From positions 205,084,562-205,148,561 of the forward strand of contig NC_057801.1 of assembly GCF_018294505.1 (NCBI RefSeq): a stretch of DNA of 64,000 nt, in the 5' to 3' direction. The translations under genes were made by a program, and so were the position numbers. Of this stretch, positions 59,055-64,000 are shown piece after piece (the stretch's first letter is position 1; each line of letters opens with the position of its first letter). The DNA comes from Triticum aestivum. Lineage: Eukaryota > Streptophyta > Magnoliopsida > Poales > Poaceae. The notes beneath the pieces were generated by a model. That model saw only the letters and a program-made list of their open reading frames with translations. It was not told where the DNA came from and ran no database searches.

Positions 59055-59283
59055 TAAAAAAATAGAGTTGGTGATGATGCTGTGCCTGCCATCCTGCAAT
59101 ACAGGTCATCTGATTTATATCTTATAGGTAGGAAGGAACAATGGGAATTTTGCAAAAAGATACCCATACCCCTCTCCAGATTTGTAGATAAGGCCTTCCC
59201 TCGTTCATCCTTTTCTCCTACAAGATAAACTACTCATACAAATGCAGCTTGATGCGTGCAACGCATGGGCATCTTGCTTGTTC
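59055..59283 (+). mobile_element. Single arm of the Helitron-like repeat
   Basis: Matches the right arm of the 55053-55489 palindrome: GAGTTGGTGATGATG, CTGCCATCCTGCAAT, AGATAAGGCCTTCCCTCGTT. It ends with a perfect TGCGTGCAACGCA hairpin and GGGCATCTTGCTTG. The terminal CTAG is CTTG here. Confidence 0.55.
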
Positions 59284-59514
59284 TAAAAAACTTTCCATCA
59301 TTTGCCACATTACTGGTTGCAGATGAAAATCCTACCCAAGCACAGCACGATATAGGAGCGACGCACAATTACAAGCTGATATTCTGTTGGACAATGGAGG
59401 CTATAACCAATTACTTTTACGGGAACAATAGCACCCAGGAAATTTGAAGGGTAGGTATGAACAAAATTTGAACTGCACATGTACTGCTACATGATTCAAT
59501 ACACACATTACCAA

Positions 59515-59775
59515 TCGAGGAGGAGAACGATGGTCGCGGTGGCCTCTGTGAGTCATGGTCGGCAATGGGAGTCAGTTCATTGTCCACGACGGTGGTGCTT
59601 CTGCGCTTGGCGTCGGCTTCCGGGAAGCAGATCCGAGACCGTGGAAGACGATGCCGGGGAAGAGGCTCCATGTATGATGACGACGGTGGACCGGCTCCAG
59701 TGCGGCGTACGAGGTCGTCGATGAGGCAGATGCGCTGCGGTGGACGGGTGCGCCGATGTAAAGGGGAGGAGCACG
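59515..59775 (-). other. Possible first exon of the coiled-coil gene
   Basis: GC-rich minus-strand frames end at a donor-like CGATTG with GTAATG (59511). It could encode MEPLPRHRLP and so on, but no domain is recognised and two frames are open. A link to the exon at 56979-57367 is inferred only from strand and order. Confidence 0.3.
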
Positions 59776-60072
59776 AAGGTTGCCGTGCCGTGGAGAAGTC
59801 TATTTTGCGGTGGGGATAGAAAATGGGGAGTATTCAGGTGTACTACTCTGGGTGTCGGGGTGGGGTTGGCTGGGTAGGGTGAACCTGAAGTTACGAAAAC
59901 AGCCCCCTACCTAGCGTCATCCGTAGGCCTGTTCCGAAGGCTATGATGGCAACTTCCCACTGCTCGAATCAGGGTCGCGGGAGATTTTCCCGCCGACCTC
60001 AAAATTTTGTGACACTGAACTCCCCATGTGGCGTGTTGAGTGATTCGGCTAAGCAATTAGCGAGTAGTAGTA
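59776..60072. other. GC-rich promoter-like segment, no gene seen
   Basis: May be the promoter side of the preceding exon. Contains an inverted GCGGGAGATTTTCCCGC (59978-59994). Confidence 0.3.
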
Positions 60073-60314
60073 CTAAACTCTGCATATTAGGTTTGACCAA
60101 AGTCAAACTTCCTAAAGTTTGACCAAGTTTATAGAAAATTATAAACATTTACCATAACAAATATGTATGATGTGAAAGTACATTCAATAATAAATCTAAT
60201 GGTATTTATTTGTTATTTTATATGTTAATATTTTTTGTTATAAGCTTTCTGAGAGTTTAAAAAACTTGACTTTGACCAATGCTAATACGCGGACTTAAAT
60301 AAAAACGGAGGGAG
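60073..60314. mobile_element. Stowaway MITE with a truncated left end
   Basis: The right end AAAAACGGAGGGAG is followed by TA (60315-60316). Internal arms TTTGACCAAAGTCAAACTT and AACTTGACTTTGACCAA are inverted. The left terminal CTCCCTCCGT is missing. Confidence 0.75.
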
Positions 60315-60316
60315 TA

Positions 60317-61160
60317 CACATTTGTTTTCTTAGTTTGTAGTGAACTAATCATTTGTTGAAATTGTGAAATAAATATATTAAGCTATTGACTTCGAATGTA
60401 ATGGTCTATACAATTCAATAGTTACAATCATTGTCGAATCCCAAGATGTATACAAGGTCTATTGTACTTCACAACATGCTCAAACTCACATAATCCCAGT
60501 CAAATGAGAATCTAAATGCATTTCATAGTTATTACTTTGTAGGATGCAACAAAACCAACCATAACTCTACATCAGCCATTATAGAAGCAACATTTTGAAC
60601 ATATCCCAATGTGTGAATGAAACGTGCAGAGAGAGCTTGCGAAGATGGAGCAGATAGGGCTGGAAAGATTGTATGTATGTGGATGAGAGAGTAGGAGACA
60701 AACCTAACGAGACAGAGAGAGATAGAGAGAGAAAGAGAGAGGAAGAAGTTAGGTCTGTGAGAAAGATGGAGACATGTAATATACGTGAGATGCGTGTGCA
60801 TCCAGATTCTGTATACGTGGAAGGAGAAGAGATAACATGTTTGGTGAGAGAGATGGAAAAACATGGATGAGAGGGGAAGGATCTTGTGGGTTGAGAGATT
60901 GATAATTTTGTGCGGGGGAGAGAGGGATTGGTAATTTTGTGCGAGAGAGAGAGGGGGTGGGGGGAGGAGTCAGTCAGCCGTCGTCACATCATCCTGCTTC
61001 TAAATGGCCCCGCATTCTCTAGCGCGGTGTGGTCGCCGTCTTCGATTTCCTCGATGCCCTCTTTGAAGATTGAGGTGTTGTGCATGTTGGGGTGCAAAGA
61101 AGCACAAGCGAGAGTGGTCGCCGTATAACCTTGGATGGGGATGAATTGTGTGCTTAGGGG
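60317..61160. other. Low-complexity GA-rich segment, no gene seen
   Basis: GAGAGA-rich on the plus strand (60709-60746 and 60915-60965). Confidence 0.5.
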
Positions 61161-61170
61161 AGGGTGTGTG

Positions 61171-61183
61171 TGTGTTGTGTTGT

Positions 61184-61229
<46 letters not shown>

Positions 61230-61239
61230 GTGTGTGTGT
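61171..61239. repeat. (GT)n microsatellite
   Basis: Nearly pure GT run of about 50 bases interrupted by TAT variants. Confidence 0.9.
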
Positions 61240-61421
61240 CAAATATTGAGAGAAAACAAACCTAAGGAGAGAAATGGGTATTCACGAAGAGATTGTGCGG
61301 GCCTTGAGGTGGGCAGGGGGCGGGTGAGGGTGTCAAAATGTGCGTGTTGATTCATGTGTTACATGCGATCGTGCGAGGGATGGACGAATCGAGAGAGACG
61401 GTTGTTGTGTTACGGATGATC

Positions 61422-61467
<46 letters not shown>
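61422..61467. repeat. (CT)n(CA)n compound microsatellite
   Basis: About 24 bases of CT followed directly by about 22 bases of CA. Confidence 0.9.
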
Positions 61468-62447
61468 AGTAAACTAGAAGACCGTTCCCTCATGTATACA
61501 CAACGTATCGACATCTGTCTATGTCTCACTCATCCATGATCATTTGCACATTCACACCTCTCTATGTCTGTATCACACGAACACCGTCTCCACATTGCCC
61601 TTCCGCCACAACACACATATGGACACATACACACGTTCTCTCTCAGTCACACACACAAAATCAGTATTAAAAAAACTAGGGCGCACCTAAAACGTCCAAA
61701 TCCAAATAAACACGAACTGGAGCTAAATTCAAATATATGGAAATATTGCAGCGTCAAGAACTTTTCCAAGAAAAAAGTTGAGTAATATTCGAGGATTGTT
61801 TTCACACACACAAAAAGGTTCGGTGGATGTCCTTCGAGCGCGACACGGTGACGCACCGTTCGATCGATCGCGCGGCCGCGGTTCACGCGCTTGCACAGGA
61901 TTCCGTATCGTGGCTGTGGTACTAACTAATAAAAGCGCTGCCTAAGTCTAATGTTTACATGTACTAGTACGGTTTTCTTTTAAGTTTGACCAACCTTATA
62001 TAAAACTAAAGTAAGCTCCCATATGCGCACTCATCAATATGCCGCCGCTGCCGTTGAGCATGCCGCCGCCCGCCTGCTCCGGCCAACAATTTCTCGCCCA
62101 TCACCGCCGTGTCGCCGCCATCCCTGTGCCATGAAGCCGAAGGCTCGCCCACTCACATCATCTGCAGTCCCTCCTCGCGATGTCGCCACGCTGCCAAGCA
62201 CGTGAGCAGCTGGTGGAGCCGCGTCTATGCATGCAGCGTACAAAGAGGAGGACGAGCGTGCGCTCCAGCATGCCGGCAAGGAGGAACTAGCGTGTCATTG
62301 TCGCCTCCGCCCGCGTGGAGGAGGCGCGCATGGTGGCTGTCGCGGCGGAAGCCGGTCACACGCGTGTCGAGCCTGCAAACCGGGTGTGAACGCAGAATTT
62401 ATCTTCGAGGCCTTGAATGCCATGTGGATCCTGCAATCTGAAGGAGC
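61468..62447. other. Mixed segment with a short GC-rich gene-like block
   Basis: Low-complexity CA-rich DNA to 61660. The block 62030-62440 is GC-rich with Ala/Arg/Pro frames on both strands. No domain recognised. Confidence 0.35.
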
Positions 62448-62577
62448 AATTTGGGTCAGTCGACTCTTGTGAGCCGTTTGATGCAACATGGATGGCTAGA
62501 AGGGCTTCTTCCACCTCTTCTGCCGTCTTCTTCCTTCGCTCCGTCGAACTTCTTTCACAAGTTGACTGACCCAAATT
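62448..62577. mobile_element. Small inverted-repeat element (about 130 bp)
   Basis: The left arm AATTTGGGTCAGTCGACTCT is mirrored by AGTTGACTGACCCAAATT at the right, about 25 bases with a few mismatches. A TTTGGGTCAGT core makes a near-perfect pair. No target duplication is clear. Confidence 0.55.
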
Positions 62578-62824
62578 ATACTACTAGTACGAACGTATTA
62601 AGTACAGTAGGAACACGAAGATACGAGCAGTAGTACCAACTGCAAGAAGAACAGTAGTAAGACATAGTAATAGTACTACTGTACATACTAAAGAGTTCAA
62701 ATAACGAGAAAGAACATAAACATAGTTCTGCTGGGGCCTCAGCACAACACACCCTTGAAAATAAACTAAGCAACTAGTCTGCTTGACACTGCAGTAGAAC
62801 CAGCATGAGCGACGACACTGCCAC
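62578..62824 (-). other. Presumed 3' flank of the exonuclease pseudogene
   Basis: AT-rich, many AGTAGTA phrases, no coding sequence. Confidence 0.4.
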
Positions 62825-63547
62825 CTACTCGGAGTCCGAGTCCATGTCCTCGACTTCGTCCTCGTCCCTCTTCCTCTTCCTCTTCGCCGATGCTTCTTTG
62901 CTTGAACCGGACACCGGGCTCTGCTTCTTCATCCAACCCTTGTAGATATTTAAACAAAGGTAGGCATCCATTGCTGCGTACAGGATGTGATCTTCATCTA
63001 ATGTCTTCGACTCCCATGCATGATGAAACTCGTGATGAGGTTTCTTTAGTTTAACGTACGAAGGATCAATCATGGTTGCTGACAAGGTCAGCATTGAAGG
63101 TTGAGAGGAGGACACCAGGCTTGCCTTCTAGAGATCGAAGGGCTGGCCTACAACAAGACCTATCCGACGCAAGACATCCCTATCGTTCTTAAAGTCTACA
63201 GTAACGAATTTCACTCTTTTGTCCTTGAGGAAGTTCTTAAAATCCTGGCACTCAACGTCGGCATGGCATATGTGGTAGACCAAGCAAACGTTATGTACGC
63301 AAACCTGGATCACGGCGGGCTTCTTCCTCTCTGCCTCCTTTAGAATCTGCTCTCTTTCCAGGACTGTGGTGTACTCAACATCTAGCCCAGCGACCCACTC
63401 ATCCGTTGAACTGTTGAACATGCGTAGGAAGCGAGCAAGCCATGCTTTCACCTTCGCGGATCCACGTGTGTAGATGATGATGAACTCATCGCCCGTGATG
63501 GCTCTAACCTGGTACTCAGTGGCGACAATGGAGATTTGGGAGGCCAT
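62825..63547 (-). pseudogene. DEDDy 3'-5' exonuclease (WRN-exonuclease-like), one in-frame stop
   Basis: The frame starts at ATG 63547 (MASQISIVAT) and would be 240 residues. WVAGLDVEYT (about residue 50) supplies the first Asp-Glu pair. VKFVTVDFKNDRDVL (about 115-130) is the second motif region. YAAMDAYLCLNIYKG (about 190-205) is the third, with Tyr and Asp spaced as in DEDDy enzymes. Such proteins remove 3' nucleotides from DNA or RNA, usually in the nucleus. The tail KRKRKRDEDEVEDMDSDSE adds a nuclear-localisation-like basic run. TAG at 63130-63128 (codon 140, GQPFDL-stop-KASLVSSS) lies in the expected reading frame on both sides; a Gln CAG ancestor is likely. Without that stop it would look like an ordinary gene, so a recently lost or read-through gene is possible. 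Confidence 0.75.
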
Positions 63548-63976
63548 GGATTTTGGAGGAGGGTTAGGAGAAGTTGAACTGTTGTACCCCGCAAAAAAAA
63601 CTGGGAGCGAACTAATGTGAAAGGATGGGACGACTGGGAGCGAACTGTTGTAAGGTAGAAGACAGGGACGAGTAGGGCGTGTGAACGGCATGGGGTTGCT
63701 GGCTTGCCCGGTGGATAAACGGCTGCAAGCCCCTAAAGAGTTCTCTAGAACTATGCAGGACCCACTAGATGTCATGTCTACTAGATCCATATGGTAGGCC
63801 TGACGGTATAGCTTCTGCCTGTCTGCACGCCATGCCGGCGCGTGGATGTAACTTCACTTAATTCCATCAACTGTCGCGCCTCCCACGACCTTCGCCTCCC
63901 TCGCGTGGTCGCGCCCTTTGAGACTTCGACCGGCTATAAATGAGCAAAAAAATTTGCCTACTCCGCATGCATGATA
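63548..63976. other. Upstream region of the exonuclease pseudogene
   Basis: No TATA box is evident on the minus strand. The frame stays open upstream to 63790 but looks untranslated. Confidence 0.35.
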
Positions 63977-64000
63977 CTCCCTCTTGTCCTTTTTACTCCC
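63977..64000. mobile_element. Start of a Stowaway MITE, cut by the window end
   Basis: TA at 63975-63976 followed by CTCCCTCTTGTCCTTTTTAC, a Stowaway-type terminus, probably the same family as the MITE at 60073. Confidence 0.55.

Noticed and set aside
58658..59065. Open frames crossing 58772-58976
   Set aside because: Same cause: the assembly gap contains no stops.
61000..61350. Frames rich in Val-Cys or Thr-His repeats
   Set aside because: Translations of the GT microsatellite.

Overview
The window is nuclear DNA of a large-genome grass, most probably wheat or a close relative (Triticum/Aegilops). The reasons are an Angela/WIS/BARE-type copia element, Athila-, Tat- and Tekay-type gypsy elements, a CACTA element, Stowaway MITEs and GC-rich, methylation-decayed coding remnants. 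Almost all of it is transposable elements nested inside one another. I see no rRNA, tRNA or CRISPR, and no clearly intact host gene. Two runs of N (48163-49095 and 58772-58976) are assembly gaps. Family names are from memory of sequence style and were not checked against a database.

Left part (1-14579). A minus-strand Athila-like gypsy element (gag plus 5' LTR, 1-2901) sits in a LINE ORF1 remnant (2902-4345). That remnant abuts the cut 3' LTR of an old, internally deleted copia element (4346-8919). The copia 5' LTR is cut by a CACTA-type region (8920-14579, apparently continuing at 53170) with GGCCCA-rich subterminal repeats and a decayed, spliced TnpA-like gene on the minus strand that has received a Stowaway MITE.

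Central nest (14580-53164). One non-autonomous Tat-type gypsy element has 483-bp LTRs at 14580-15062 and 52682-53164 and a perfect 5-bp target duplication GCCGG. It encodes gag and protease but no visible RT or integrase, plus a five-exon antisense gene (52139-49179). It was opened twice. An 8.7-kb Angela-like copia element (18109-26838, duplication CCGCC) sits in the protease reading frame. A TIR-bearing, unclassified element (28090 to at least 48162) starts at a (TA)n tract. That second element was itself opened by a 13.9-kb Tekay-type chromovirus (33441-47350, duplication AAAAG) with 4.08-kb LTRs, an extra ORF ahead of gag, and a gag-pol frame with a single stop.

Right part (53170-64000). 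After the presumed CACTA 5' flank come CT/CA-rich low-complexity DNA, a palindromic pair of Helitron-like ends (55053-55489) with further single copies, MITEs, a coiled-coil exon (56979-57367), an AP2-domain ORF with its own TATA box inside a repeat-like unit (58000-58584), and a DEDDy 3'-5' exonuclease gene broken by one in-frame stop (62825-63547).

The observations I rate highest are a reading frame that stays open through three plausible introns inside both Tekay LTRs, the uncharacterised ORF ahead of Tekay gag with a loosely dsRNA-binding-like layout, the unclassified TIR element with its duplicated 148-170 bp periodic array, and the AP2 ORF carried by a repeat.
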